A stretch of 64,000 nt of DNA from CAYJPV01 sp964372095 (GCA_964372095.1 CAYJPV010000021.1:33971-97970); one strand, 5' to 3'. Numbered from the stretch's first letter, positions 8,371 to 17,155 are shown. Notes: generated by a model not told the origin, from the letters alone. Program-made: numbers and translations.

Positions 8371-9309
8371 TCAGAACTCACCCATGTACACGATTTCTTC
8401 GCGCAGCCACACACCGAACTGCTGATGGACGGCGCGGCGGCACACGTCGATCAGCGCGCGGACGTCAGCCGCGGTCGCACCACCTTCGTTCACCACGAAG
8501 TTGGCGTGAACCGGGCTCACGCGGGCCGCGCCGATGGCGTGCCCCTTGAGCCCCGCGCGGTCGATCAGCGCCCCCGCCGACCAGGGGACACCGTCGGGCA
8601 CGGCGTCCCGGCCGGGCACGGGGTTCTGGAACACACAACCCGCGCTGGGCATACGGAGCGGTTGCGTGGCCTTGCGGTGCTCGAGCGAGGCGCGGGCCGT
8701 TACACGCAATTGCTCCGGCTGGTAACCGGGCGCGAGCACGAACGTGGCCCAGATGGCGATCTCGCCGGACGACTGCAGCCGGCTGGCGTCGTACGCGAAG
8801 CCCATCTCGGCGGCCGCTCGCACCTCGACGCGGCCGTCGGGCGTGACCACGCCGACGTCACGGATCAGTTCGCCGATCAGGCGTCCCGCCCAGTGTGCGT
8901 TGCCGCAGACGGCCCCCCCCACGGTTCCCGGCGTGCCGGCCCACGCGGCCAGCCCGCCCAGGCCTTCGTGGACGGTCCATCGAACAAGGCCGTTGATCGT
9001 GGTACCCGCATCGGCCCGCACCAGATCCGGCGCGACGCGGTCGATGCCACCCGCGCGCGGACGCAGCACGAGGCCGCGCACGCCCCGGTCACCCACCAGG
9101 AGGTTGGACCCGCCGCCCATCACGGTGACAGGCAGACCATCCGCCGCGGCGGCCTGAACGGCCGTTGCCACGTCGCCGGCCGTGAAGGCCTCGACGCACC
9201 AGTCGGCCGGCCCGCCGATGCGGAACGTCGTCAACGGCGCGAGGCTGCGATCCGGCTGGAGGCGGCCCGGTGCAAAGGCGGCGGACAACGCGCGGGGCAT
9301 CGTGGACAC
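8371..9309 (-). CDS. murB: UDP-N-acetylenolpyruvoylglucosamine reductase (MurB)
   Basis: About 312 residues. MurB is the cytoplasmic FAD enzyme that reduces enolpyruvyl-UDP-GlcNAc to UDP-MurNAc, directly after MurA. TTFRIGGPADW and MGGGSNLLVGDRG are FAD-binding motifs, GTPGTVGGAVCGNA is typical of the family, and EEIVYMGEF carries the C-terminal Glu. At the proton-donor position, usually Ser, the protein has Cys225 (PSAGCVFQNP). The start is GTG 9309 or ATG 9300. It sits between the GNAT gene (29-base gap) and murA (22-base gap), so the three are probably cotranscribed. Confidence 0.93.
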   Translation of the reverse strand: MSTMPRALSAAFAPGRLQPDRSLAPLTTFRIGGPADWCVEAFTAGDVATAVQAAAADGLPVTVMGGGSNLLVGDRGVRGLVLRPRAGGIDRVAPDLVRADAGTTINGLVRWTVHEGLGGLAAWAGTPGTVGGAVCGNAHWAGRLIGELIRDVGVVTPDGRVEVRAAAEMGFAYDASRLQSSGEIAIWATFVLAPGYQPEQLRVTARASLEHRKATQPLRMPSAGCVFQNPVPGRDAVPDGVPWSAGALIDRAGLKGHAIGAARVSPVHANFVVNEGGATAADVRALIDVCRRAVHQQFGVWLREEIVYMGEF

Positions 9310-9338
9310 GGTGCAGCCAGTCTACTCCGGGCGCGCGG

Positions 9339-10262
9339 CTACGGTTCCTGGACCAGCGCCTTGGACACGCCGCGGGTTTCGCCGCAGTAACTCACGAACG
9401 GCGCCAGCCGGCGATGCGTAAACGCGACCATGTGGGGGAACTGCGACGTGGTGACGAAGGTGCACAGGACGCCGGTGCCCATCAGGCGGTCCACCGACGC
9501 GACGAGCAGCGGCAGCATCAGTCCCCAGCGTTGCAGGTCGGCCCGCACGAAACACGACGTGTAGCGCACGAGGTTGGGAGGCACCCGGTGCGTGATGACC
9601 CAGCCGACGACCGCGCCTTGTTTGCGCAGGCCGACGCTCGAGACAGCGTCGACGTGTTCGCCGCAGCTCCACGGCTCGAGGATCTGCGGAATCCATGGCG
9701 CGGCTTCCTGCGATCGCCTCAGCGCGTCGTATTCATCACGAGGCAGGTCGGCCCAGGGGAAGATCGTGCAGGTGGCGGGCAGGACGGCCCGGCGGTACCA
9801 GTCGGTGCGCGAGATCTCTTCGGGCGTGGCTTGCGCGACAATCTTGCGCAGTTCGGGGGCCGAGAACCCCCGCTTCTGGAAGACCCGTTCGAGGGCGTCG
9901 ATCCCGGGTTTCCCAGCCATGTACACCCCGGTCAGCTCGGCTACGCCCAGCCGGGCGAGATCCGACTCGATCCCGGCGAGCAGGGCCGTTGCGATGCCGA
10001 GACCGCGTTTCTCGGCTGTGACGAACACCGAGAGCAGTTCGGCGGAAGGCCGTTCGGCCGTTGGCAACTCGGCCACCACCAGGCCGGCCGGCACCCCGCC
10101 GGCCCGCGCGACACGCGCCACGGGCCGGCAGCCGCTGGCGTCGGCCAGACCCGTCCCCAGCAGTCGCAGCAGCGGCCGGTACATCGGAAAGGTCATGCTG
10201 TCCCACTCGTCGCCGAGGGGGGCCGTGACGGCTTCAATGGCGAATTCGGACACGCGCGTCAT
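9339..10262 (-). CDS. GNAT acetyltransferase, probably two tandem GNAT units
   Basis: About 307 residues. The acetyl-CoA loop of a GNAT fold is seen near the middle (SVFVTAEKRGLGIATALL), and the C-terminal half (VVGWVITHRVPP through DLQRWGLMLPLLVAS) looks like a second, degenerate GNAT unit. The start at ATG 10262 is chosen because the 12 residues upstream of it in frame come from a heptanucleotide repeat. It lies between the acyl carrier protein and murB on the same strand. It could modify a lipid, peptide or sugar made by this cluster; the substrate is unknown. Confidence 0.7.
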   Translation of the reverse strand: MTRVSEFAIEAVTAPLGDEWDSMTFPMYRPLLRLLGTGLADASGCRPVARVARAGGVPAGLVVAELPTAERPSAELLSVFVTAEKRGLGIATALLAGIESDLARLGVAELTGVYMAGKPGIDALERVFQKRGFSAPELRKIVAQATPEEISRTDWYRRAVLPATCTIFPWADLPRDEYDALRRSQEAAPWIPQILEPWSCGEHVDAVSSVGLRKQGAVVGWVITHRVPPNLVRYTSCFVRADLQRWGLMLPLLVASVDRLMGTGVLCTFVTTSQFPHMVAFTHRRLAPFVSYCGETRGVSKALVQEP

Positions 10263-10271
10263 CCTCAGAAC

Positions 10272-10313
10272 GGCTATCGGCCATCGGCTATCGGCCATCG
10301 GTCACCGGTCATG
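10272..10313. repeat. Heptanucleotide array (GGCTATC/GGCCATC), six units
   Basis: Units GGCTATC, GGCCATC, GGCTATC, GGCCATC, GGTCACC, GGTCATG form the inverse complement of the 3593-3634 array. It fills much of the gap between the GNAT gene start and the acyl carrier protein stop. Confidence 0.9.
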
Positions 10314-10341
10314 TGTTCGCGATGGCACACGGGCCGCCCCA

Positions 10342-10611
10342 TCAGGTTCCGGGCCGCGGCGAACGGATCATCACACACGCGAAGTCGCGCACCGTGTCGA
10401 CGTCGACAATCTCATCGAGCGGCAGGCTCAGGCCCCCGCGCGTTTCGACCTCGACCACGAGGCTCATGCGTCCGGCCGAATCGATGGGCAGGTCGGCCAT
10501 CTTCATCTCCGGCGTGATCGGGATCTTCGCGAGGTCGGCCGGCAGCAGGCCGGCCACGGCCAGGCCCTGCACGGACTCGGTGAACAACTCGTGGGCCTGC
10601 TCCATGGTCAT
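10342..10611 (-). CDS. Acyl carrier protein
   Basis: 89 residues. The phosphopantetheine site is in LPIDSAGRMSLVVEVE, with Ser45 as the expected attachment residue; the usual DSL is DSA here. The length and helical pattern fit stand-alone acyl carrier proteins. Its ATG overlaps the TGA of the fatty acyl-AMP ligase (ATGA, 10608-10611), so the two are translationally coupled. The ligase most probably loads a fatty acid onto this carrier. A GGGAGAGGG run precedes the start. It differs enough from the housekeeping AcpP pattern to suggest a dedicated pathway. Confidence 0.88.
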   Translation of the reverse strand: MTMEQAHELFTESVQGLAVAGLLPADLAKIPITPEMKMADLPIDSAGRMSLVVEVETRGGLSLPLDEIVDVDTVRDFACVMIRSPRPGT

Positions 10612-12290
10612 GACGTACCCTCTCCCGCCGGAGAACTGTGCAGGGCCCCTTCCAGGAACAGGTTGCGGCACAGCTGTCGTTGCACCTTGCCGCTGGTCGT
10701 CCGCGGGATGGATCCCGGCGGCACCAGCTCCACATGATCCACCTGCAGGCCGACGTCGGCCAGGATCCGGGCTCGAATCGACGCGATCAGCTGGTCGGCG
10801 GCCTCGGCCCGGCAGCGTGTTTCGGCGACGATCACGATTTCTTCGCGCGCGAGGTCGAGACGCACGCACGAAAACGCGGCCGCGCGCGAGACGTCGGCGC
10901 CGGGCGCCGACTGGGCGGCGAACTCCATGTCCTGGGGCGCCACGTTGAGCCCGGTCCTGATGATGACGTCCTTGGCGCGGCCCGTGATGAACAGGTCGCC
11001 GTCGTGCAGGAAGCCGAGGTCGCCCGTATCGAGCCACCCGTCAGCGTCGGCGCCTCCGTCGCTGCTGTCGAGGCGGAAGTACCGCGGCATGACGCTCGGT
11101 CCCCGCATCAGGACCCGGCCGACGCGGTAGCTCTCGAGTGGCGCGCCGGTCTCGTCGCCAATGCGGATCTCCATGGTGTCGAGCGGCTGGCCGTTGGCCA
11201 CCAGTGCCAGCGCGGTGCCCGCGCCGGGAGGCGCGGGTTCGACGGCCTGCCGCTCACGGAGCGCGGCGGCGTCCACCCACAGCGTGCGCCACGTCTCGTC
11301 GGCGGGGGCGGCGCTCACGCACAGCGTCGCCTCCGCGAGGCCGTACACCGGATGCAGCGTTTCGTCGGGCAGTCCTTTCGGCCGGAACCGCTCTTCGAAA
11401 CGTACGAGGTGGCCCTGGAACACCGGTTCCGCCCCGACCCACGCGTATCGCCAGGTCGAGAGGTCCAGGCCCTCGAGCCGGTGATCCGAGACGAGGCGCC
11501 CGAGGATGTCGAACGCGAAGGTTGGCGCCGGCGACACCGTGGCGCGGAAGTCGGAGATCAGGCGCAGCCAGCTCGCCGGATTGCGGATGAATTTCTCGGG
11601 CGACGAGAGCACGAGGCCCGACCCCCAGAGGAACGGGACGCACAGCGCGCCGACAAACCCCATGTCGTGGTAGACCGGCAGCCAGCTGACGAGCGTGTCG
11701 TCGGGGCCCGTGCGCGCCCTCCGCCCGATCTCCCGCACGTTCGAGACGATCTGTTCGTGGCGCACCGGCACGCCTCGCGGAATGCCGGTGCTGCCCGAGG
11801 TGAACTGCACGAGCGCGAGATCCACAGGCGTCGGGTGGCCGTCGTCGCGCGTGCCGCCGCGGAACGTGTCGATCGCCGACTCGCGGATCATGTGCGCGCC
11901 GGCGGAACCGCCCGCCGCCGCCACGAGCGCCAGGGCGTCGTCGGTGCCGACCACGACACGGGGTGCCGCCACCTCCATCACCGACGCGATGCGCCGCAGC
12001 AGCAGTTCGCCGCGGCGTTTGGATCCGGCCGACGCCAGCGGCACGAGCGCGGCGCGGCACATCCAGGCGCCGAACATGGTTTCCAGAAAGGTCCGCCCGT
12101 TCGGCAGGAACGCTGCCACCCGGTCGCCGGGCTCGACGCCCAGACCGCGAAACGCCGCGGCCACCTCGGCGCCCCGCTGCAGCAGTTCTTCCCGCGACAG
12201 GACCTCGGCCGTTTCGGTGTTCGCGCCGATCAGATGAATAGGCCCGATGTTCGGATTGGCCAGCACGGCCTGCAGTACGGTCTCGGTCAC
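10608..12290 (-). CDS. Fatty acyl-AMP ligase (FadD-like AMP-dependent synthetase)
   Basis: 560 residues, usual for the family. VQFTSGSTGIPRGVPVRHEQ is the ATP/AMP P-loop (A3), YGLAEATLC the A5 motif, GWLDTGDLGF A7, and ITGRAKDVIIRTGLNVAPQDME the hinge and A8 region; GKVQRQ near the end carries the A10 Lys. The hinge and the following acyl carrier protein gene fit a fatty acyl-AMP ligase rather than an acyl-CoA ligase. The start is GTG at 12290 with AGGGG about 8 bases upstream; a longer frame to 12446 has no initiation signal. It is transcribed away from the peroxiredoxin-kinase gene and heads the run toward murA. Confidence 0.88.
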   Translation of the reverse strand: MTETVLQAVLANPNIGPIHLIGANTETAEVLSREELLQRGAEVAAAFRGLGVEPGDRVAAFLPNGRTFLETMFGAWMCRAALVPLASAGSKRRGELLLRRIASVMEVAAPRVVVGTDDALALVAAAGGSAGAHMIRESAIDTFRGGTRDDGHPTPVDLALVQFTSGSTGIPRGVPVRHEQIVSNVREIGRRARTGPDDTLVSWLPVYHDMGFVGALCVPFLWGSGLVLSSPEKFIRNPASWLRLISDFRATVSPAPTFAFDILGRLVSDHRLEGLDLSTWRYAWVGAEPVFQGHLVRFEERFRPKGLPDETLHPVYGLAEATLCVSAAPADETWRTLWVDAAALRERQAVEPAPPGAGTALALVANGQPLDTMEIRIGDETGAPLESYRVGRVLMRGPSVMPRYFRLDSSDGGADADGWLDTGDLGFLHDGDLFITGRAKDVIIRTGLNVAPQDMEFAAQSAPGADVSRAAAFSCVRLDLAREEIVIVAETRCRAEAADQLIASIRARILADVGLQVDHVELVPPGSIPRTTSGKVQRQLCRNLFLEGALHSSPAGEGTS

Positions 12291-12405
12291 ACGAAGTCCC
12301 CTCGATGGCCGCGAGTGTATGAGGCGGGCGAACGGCCTGTCAACGTGGGGCCGCGCCCCGCACGCGCGAACGCGCCGGGATCGCCCGGGAGTGGTAACCT
12401 GAGGA

Positions 12406-13755
12406 ATGAGAAGTAACGTCGGCGGCGCGGCGCCCGACTTTGCCATTCCCGCGACCTCGGGGACGGTGTCATCGAGACGGACCAGGCGGCTCCGGGACTA
12501 TGGCGGCCGTTGGCTGGTCCTCGTCTTCTATCCGCGCGACTTCTCCCTGGTCTGTCCCACGGAGCTCTCGGCCTTGAGTGCGCGTGCGGGAGAGTTCCAG
12601 GCGCTCGGCGCCGACATCCTCTCGGTGAGCCACGACACCCTCGAGACACACGAAACGTGGATGGCGACGCCCCTCGCCGAAGGCGGACTCGGTCCCGTTG
12701 CTTTTCCGCTGGCTGCCGACCCGGATGGCGTGATGCTGCGCGCCTATGGCGTGTACTGCGAGTCGAGCGGCATCGCCCTTCGGGGGCTCTACATCATCGA
12801 CCCGGACGGGATCGTCCAGTACGAGACCGTGCACACCCATAACGTGGCGCGCCGCCCTGATGAGACCCTGCGCGTGCTGGCCGCGCTGCAGACGGGCGGG
12901 CAGTGCGATGCCAACTGGTGTCCCGGACGTCCGACGCTCGATGTCGACGCCCTGCGGCCCGGCCAGATGGCGTCCCACTATCGGATCGAGCGGCCGCTCG
13001 GGCAGGGCGGGTTCGCCCGGGTGTTCCTGGCGCACGACACGGTGCTCGACCGACAGGTTGCGTTGAAGATCCTGAGACCCCGCGAGGGCCGATCCGCAGG
13101 CGAGGCGCTGCGCGAGGCGCGCCTGGCGGCGGCTCTGAACCACCCGAACGTCTGCACGATCTTCAGCGTGGACGATTCCGAGGGCCTGTCCATCATCGTG
13201 ATGGAGTGCCTGCCGGGACAGCCGCTGTCGAAGCTGGCGGCCACGGGACCGCTCCCCGCCGCGCACGTCGTCACCATCGTCTCGCAGATCGTGGACGGGA
13301 TGAGCGCGGCGCACGCACAGGGCATCGTGCACGGCGATCTGAAGCCCGCCAATATCCTCGTGACGGATGACGGCGTCGTGAAGATCCTCGACTTCGGGAT
13401 CGCCAGGCGGCTTCGGTCGCTGGCCCCGGAAGCCCCGGAGCAGGCGAGCGGGGACTGCTCGGGGTCGCCGCGATACATGTCGCCCGAGCAGGTGGTCGGG
13501 CGCCCGGCCGGCGCGCCGGCAGACGTGTTCGCCCTGGGTCTCTTGCTGTGCGAGTTGCTCACCGGCCGGCCCGCGATCCAGGGGGAGACCCTGATGGCGA
13601 TCCTGGGGGCCATCCACACGATCGACGGCGAGGCGATGGCAGGGATGTTGCCGCCGGCGTTCCGCTCCGTGGTCGCGAACAGCCTGGCACGCGATCCTGC
13701 CGCCCGTCCGTCGATGCGCGAGCTGTCGGGTCTCCTGCGAACGCTCGACGTGTGA
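12406..13755 (+). CDS. Fusion of 2-Cys peroxiredoxin and Ser/Thr protein kinase
   Basis: 449 residues in one uninterrupted frame. Residues 1-180 are an AhpC/Prx1-type peroxiredoxin: FYPRDFSLVCPTEL places the peroxidatic Cys at 50, and GGQCDANWCPG places the resolving Cys at 167 with an extra Cys at 172. Residues about 192-449 are a Hanks-type kinase: GQGGFARVFLAHD (P-loop), VALK (Lys221), Glu237, HGDLKPANIL (catalytic loop, Asp311, with Gly in place of Arg of HRD), DFG (329-331), SPRYMSPEQ and DVFALGLLLCELLTG. All catalytic residues of both halves appear present. There is no membrane segment, so it should be cytoplasmic. GAGGA abuts the ATG, so translation may be leaderless or weak. The obvious inference is peroxide-dependent phosphorylation; the target is unknown. 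Confidence 0.93.
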   Translation: MRSNVGGAAPDFAIPATSGTVSSRRTRRLRDYGGRWLVLVFYPRDFSLVCPTELSALSARAGEFQALGADILSVSHDTLETHETWMATPLAEGGLGPVAFPLAADPDGVMLRAYGVYCESSGIALRGLYIIDPDGIVQYETVHTHNVARRPDETLRVLAALQTGGQCDANWCPGRPTLDVDALRPGQMASHYRIERPLGQGGFARVFLAHDTVLDRQVALKILRPREGRSAGEALREARLAAALNHPNVCTIFSVDDSEGLSIIVMECLPGQPLSKLAATGPLPAAHVVTIVSQIVDGMSAAHAQGIVHGDLKPANILVTDDGVVKILDFGIARRLRSLAPEAPEQASGDCSGSPRYMSPEQVVGRPAGAPADVFALGLLLCELLTGRPAIQGETLMAILGAIHTIDGEAMAGMLPPAFRSVVANSLARDPAARPSMRELSGLLRTLDV

Positions 13756-13770
13756 CGCGCGTGTGACGTG

Positions 13771-13816
13771 GGGGCTGGCTTTTCTCGGCTTCGCTCGGGA
13801 CAAGTCAGCCAGCCCC
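13771..13816. terminator. Inverted repeat between convergent genes
   Basis: GGGGCTGGCT at 13771-13780 pairs with AGCCAGCCCC at 13807-13816; the spacer contains TCTCGGCTTCGCTCGGGA, which can fold again. It lies between the stop of the peroxiredoxin-kinase and the stop of the S9 peptidase, so it probably ends transcription from both sides. Confidence 0.65.
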
Positions 13817-13831
13817 GTCGACGTGGTTGGG

Positions 13832-16195
13832 TTATCGCGCCTCGGGCCGCAGGAACTTCTTCAGGAACGCCTCCATCCGATCGAGCGTGTACAACCACCG
13901 GCTGTGCAGCATCGACTCGTGCGTGTCGTCCGGGAACACGATCAGTTCGTAGTAGACATCGCGCTGCCTGAGCAGCTGCACGAGCCCCGTCGTCTGCTGG
14001 AACGCGACGTTGCGGTCGTCGTCCCCGTGGACCAGCAGCACGGGTGATCGCCAGCCTTCGATCGCGCCAATCGGCGACGATCTGAACGACACCGCGTCGG
14101 GGTCGAGTGAACTGCCCCACAGGTGCACACCCGCCAGGTCCACACCCGCCTTGAAGATGTCCGAGTTGCGCGCGAGCGCCTGCGCCGTCAGCAGGCCGCC
14201 GTACGACAGGCCCCAGATGCCCACCCGTTCGGGATCGACGTCTGCCCGCGATTGCAGGTACTTCGCCCCGGCCACCACGTCCTGGTACTCCGAGTTGCCC
14301 GCGGCGCCGCGGTTCGGGGCGTTGCGGAACGAGTTGCCGTACCCGATGCCGCTGCGGAAGTTTACCGACAGCACGACGTAGCCCTGATTCGCCAGCCACT
14401 GGTTGATGCCGTACGCCCAGTGGTAGAACTGCATGTAGTGATACCCGAGCAGCATCTGCCGCACGGGGCCGCCGTGCACGAAGACCAGCGCCGCCCGCTT
14501 CTCGCCGGGCTTGATGTCTTTCGGCAGGAACAGCTGGTTGTGGATCGCGAGGCCATCGGCGGCTCTGGTGAGAACCAGCTGCGGCTCGACGTGCAGGTCA
14601 GCCGGAAACGACCTCAGCGACGTCGGGAACACGATCGTCTGCGTGGCCGGCCGCGCCTGCATCGACCAGATGCCGACCGACTGCGGCATCTTCCAGCCGG
14701 CGCTCAGCGTGGCGAGCCGCGTGCCCGAGGCGAGCGGCAGGGGCGACGTCTCGATGCCGGTGCCCGTCGTGACCTGCACCGGCGCCCCGCCGGCGACCGG
14801 AACGGCCCAGATGTGGCGCCGCTCGATGTCGCTCGCGTTCGTGCAGTAGTACAACGTCGTGCCGTCGCGTGAGATCGCCACCGACGTCTGGTCCTCGATG
14901 AGGCCGTCGGTCGTGGTCAGCACGACGGGTTTTGCGCCAGGCGCGGCGAGGTGCAGCGCGAGGTACCGATCCCATTCGTCCACCGGCCCGGATGGCGGCG
15001 CGGGCGGTGTGGCGCCCGGCGCGGCTCCGCGTCCGCCGCCACGCCCGCCGAACGGATTGAGGCGGAACACCAGGTAGTCGCCCGCGAGCATCAGGTTGCC
15101 GGCCGAGTTGAACGTGGTGTCGCCTGGTTCGTTGTGCCAGATCTCGCGCGCCTCCCCCGTCGTGGCATCGCCGCTCCACAGCGCCCACGTGTAGCCGTCC
15201 TTGAAGGTGGCACGCACGAGTCCGGGTACCTGGGCAACGGGCGCCGGCGCGGCGCTCTGCCCGGCCGTGGTCCCGCCCCGTCCCGCGGCTGCGGCCGGCT
15301 GAAACGCCGGCCCGCTCGGCAGCCCCAGCGATCCCGTGCCTTGCTGCGCCTGCTGGCCGAAGGGCAGCCCCGGCCGCCGGACGAACACCAGGCTCCTGCT
15401 GTCGGCCGTCCACAGCGGGTTCGTGTCGAAGTCCACGTCCGGCGCCATGTAGGTCACGGTCCGTGTGGCCATGTGATACACGACGACGAAGCTGTGATCC
15501 GTGCGTGTCGAGACGAAAGCCAGCTTGCGGCCGTCGGGCGACCACGTCGGCCCGCTCTGCACGCCCCACTCTCGGATAAACGGCGCTTCGCCCCGATCCA
15601 TCGCGGCGGCTGGTTTCACGGGCGTGACCTTCGCGCGGAAGATCTGGCCATCTCTCACGAACACGACCGAACTGCCGTCGGGGGCCAGGGCGTACGGGCC
15701 GCTCGGGAGTTCGGCCACGCGGAACGCGGGGCCGCCGGTCGTGCGCGCGGCCCAGATGGCCCGCTCGGGCCCGTCAGGATCGGCCGTCGCGTTTGCCACC
15801 CACCCGTCCCGGTTCGGCGCGGTGCCCCGCACAAACGTCACCGTCACCCCATCGTCCGAGATCTGCATCGCGGACATGTCGATGCCGTCGTCGGCGAGGA
15901 AGTTCGTGAGGCGCACGGGCCTGAAGGCCGGCGCGGCCGCGGTGTACGCGTTCCGTTTGCCTTCTTCGAAGGTGATCCAGGCGACGCGGTCGGCGTTCCG
16001 GGCGGCCACGAGGCTGAGGGGCGACGCGGGACTGAGGAATTGCTGGTACAGCGGCGCGACGCGAGCGGGCGCGGGCGCGCTGGCCTTGTGAGGCACCGGA
16101 ACCGTGGCGGGCGTCTGCGCCGTCGCGATGGGATGCGGCGCGACAGCCAGGGCACAGCCGAGAGTGATGACGAGCGTGAAGGGTGCCGCGCGCAT
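13832..16195 (-). CDS. Secreted S9 family prolyl-oligopeptidase-like serine peptidase
   Basis: About 787 residues with a signal peptide (MRAAPFTLVITLGCALAVAP, cleavage near TAQT). A long beta-propeller region (repeated WSPDG/SRDG strands) precedes a C-terminal alpha/beta hydrolase domain with GIWGLSYGGLLTA (Ser), HGDDDRNVAF (Asp) and FPDDTHESML (His), as in dipeptidyl-peptidase IV/acylaminoacyl-peptidase enzymes. The start at 16195 has CGGAGG upstream; the longer frame to 16279 lacks a signal. Gly-rich runs (GGRGGGRG, AAAAGRGGTTAG) in the propeller look like low-complexity insertions. It acts on short peptides in the periplasm or outside. Confidence 0.9.
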   Translation of the reverse strand: MRAAPFTLVITLGCALAVAPHPIATAQTPATVPVPHKASAPAPARVAPLYQQFLSPASPLSLVAARNADRVAWITFEEGKRNAYTAAAPAFRPVRLTNFLADDGIDMSAMQISDDGVTVTFVRGTAPNRDGWVANATADPDGPERAIWAARTTGGPAFRVAELPSGPYALAPDGSSVVFVRDGQIFRAKVTPVKPAAAMDRGEAPFIREWGVQSGPTWSPDGRKLAFVSTRTDHSFVVVYHMATRTVTYMAPDVDFDTNPLWTADSRSLVFVRRPGLPFGQQAQQGTGSLGLPSGPAFQPAAAAGRGGTTAGQSAAPAPVAQVPGLVRATFKDGYTWALWSGDATTGEAREIWHNEPGDTTFNSAGNLMLAGDYLVFRLNPFGGRGGGRGAAPGATPPAPPSGPVDEWDRYLALHLAAPGAKPVVLTTTDGLIEDQTSVAISRDGTTLYYCTNASDIERRHIWAVPVAGGAPVQVTTGTGIETSPLPLASGTRLATLSAGWKMPQSVGIWSMQARPATQTIVFPTSLRSFPADLHVEPQLVLTRAADGLAIHNQLFLPKDIKPGEKRAALVFVHGGPVRQMLLGYHYMQFYHWAYGINQWLANQGYVVLSVNFRSGIGYGNSFRNAPNRGAAGNSEYQDVVAGAKYLQSRADVDPERVGIWGLSYGGLLTAQALARNSDIFKAGVDLAGVHLWGSSLDPDAVSFRSSPIGAIEGWRSPVLLVHGDDDRNVAFQQTTGLVQLLRQRDVYYELIVFPDDTHESMLHSRWLYTLDRMEAFLKKFLRPEAR

Positions 16196-16364
16196 GCTGA
16201 TGCCTCCGGGTGGTGATCTGGGCCGGGCGGGGGACGTGTGCGCCGAAGCGTAACACAAGGCAGGACGCATGCCGCGCATCAGGCCCGTTCCTGTGCCGGG
16301 TGCGTAACCAACGCCTGCGCTGGCGGTCTAAACTCGGAGGTAAGGTGCATTGAAGGAGCAGGCT

Positions 16365-17138
16365 GTGGGACTGAAGGGCCGGACGGTGCGGTGGGTGATC
16401 GTGGTGACGTGTCTCACGGCTTCGGCGGCCACGGGCGGTGCGTGCGGAAACGCGCAGCGTTCGCCGGCCGCGCCGTCCCCGGCGGCGTCGGGGCCCACGC
16501 TCTCGACGCCACCGCGGGGGGGATGTTTCGGGTGGCCCGCGACGGAGTTTGCTCCCGGCAACGCCGCGACGGTGCAGACGTTCGTCCAGCCGGGGACCGT
16601 GGCGTTCGACGTGACGTTGCGCGACATCGATGGCCGCGCGTACACGTTGTCGGCACTGCTGGCCACGCAGCCCGTGCTGCTGGTGACGGGCGCGTACAGC
16701 TGACCGCCGTTCAGGGGCAGCGTGCCTGCCTTGAATGCGTTAGCCGACCGCCTCGTGCCAGGCACGTCCAGCCGCTATGCCGACCTGGTGCACTTCGTGG
16801 TCGTGTACGTGATCGATCCGCATCCCGCGTCGCCCGATCCGAGCCCGTATCGCGGCACCGTCTGGGAGACGCCTCCTGTCAGCGACCGGCGCCAGCCGCG
16901 GACGCTGGACGAGCGGATCGTGCTGGCGCGCGAGGTACGCCCGCTCATCACCGGCAACCAGATCCAGATTGTGGACGACCTGACGCCCGGCGGACTGGTG
17001 AACCCGTTCTGGTGCACGTACGGCACCGCGCCGAACGCGGCGTACCTCATTCGTGGCACCGGCGTGGTGCACACCGTCCAGACGTGGTTCGACGCGACGG
17101 CCATGGAAACCGCGATCCGGGCGCTGCTGGGGCGCTAA
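16365..17138 (+). CDS. Deiodinase-like selenoprotein with in-frame UGA (Sec113)
   Basis: Read through the TGA at 16701-16703, the frame gives 257 residues of a thioredoxin-fold protein of the iodothyronine-deiodinase family. TGAYS-U-PPFRG matches the family active site GSCTUPPF. Downstream, VVYVIDPHPASPD matches the YIxEAHPSD motif, RTLDERIVLAREV matches RTLEERLxxAR, and AYLIRGTGVVHTVQTWFD fits the family's terminal strands. A SECIS-like hairpin begins 6 bases after the TGA. The N-terminus looks like a lipoprotein or signal leader (WVIVVTCLTASAATGGAC). The start is GTG 16365 with AAGGAG 6 bases upstream; TTG 16350 is an alternative. Conventional calling would end the gene at 16703 or begin a fragment near 16722. 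The bacterial role is unknown; a reductive thiol/selenol reaction is likely. Confidence 0.85.
16701..16735 (+). promoter_or_regulatory. UGA codon plus bacterial SECIS-like hairpin
   Basis: TGA at 16701-16703 is followed by a stem: TTCAG (16710-16714) pairs with TTGAA (16731-16735, including one G-U), one G bulges at 16715, and GGCAG (16716-16720) pairs with CTGCC (16726-16730). The 5-base apical loop CGTGC has G at its second position and begins 17 bases after the UGA. Loop G placement and spacing fit the known rules for bacterial SECIS elements bound by SelB. Confidence 0.8.
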
Positions 17139-17155
17139 TCCGGGATCCTGCAGCA

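Noticed and set aside
13832..16279. S9 peptidase starting at 16279
   Set aside because: The extra 28 residues have no signal character; MRAAPFTL at 16195 gives a good signal peptide and has CGGAGG upstream.
16722..17138. A separate small gene starting at an ATG just after the UGA
   Set aside because: It has no ribosome-binding site and begins in the middle of the deiodinase fold. The upstream frame, the SECIS-like hairpin and the family alignment show it is the second part of a recoded gene.
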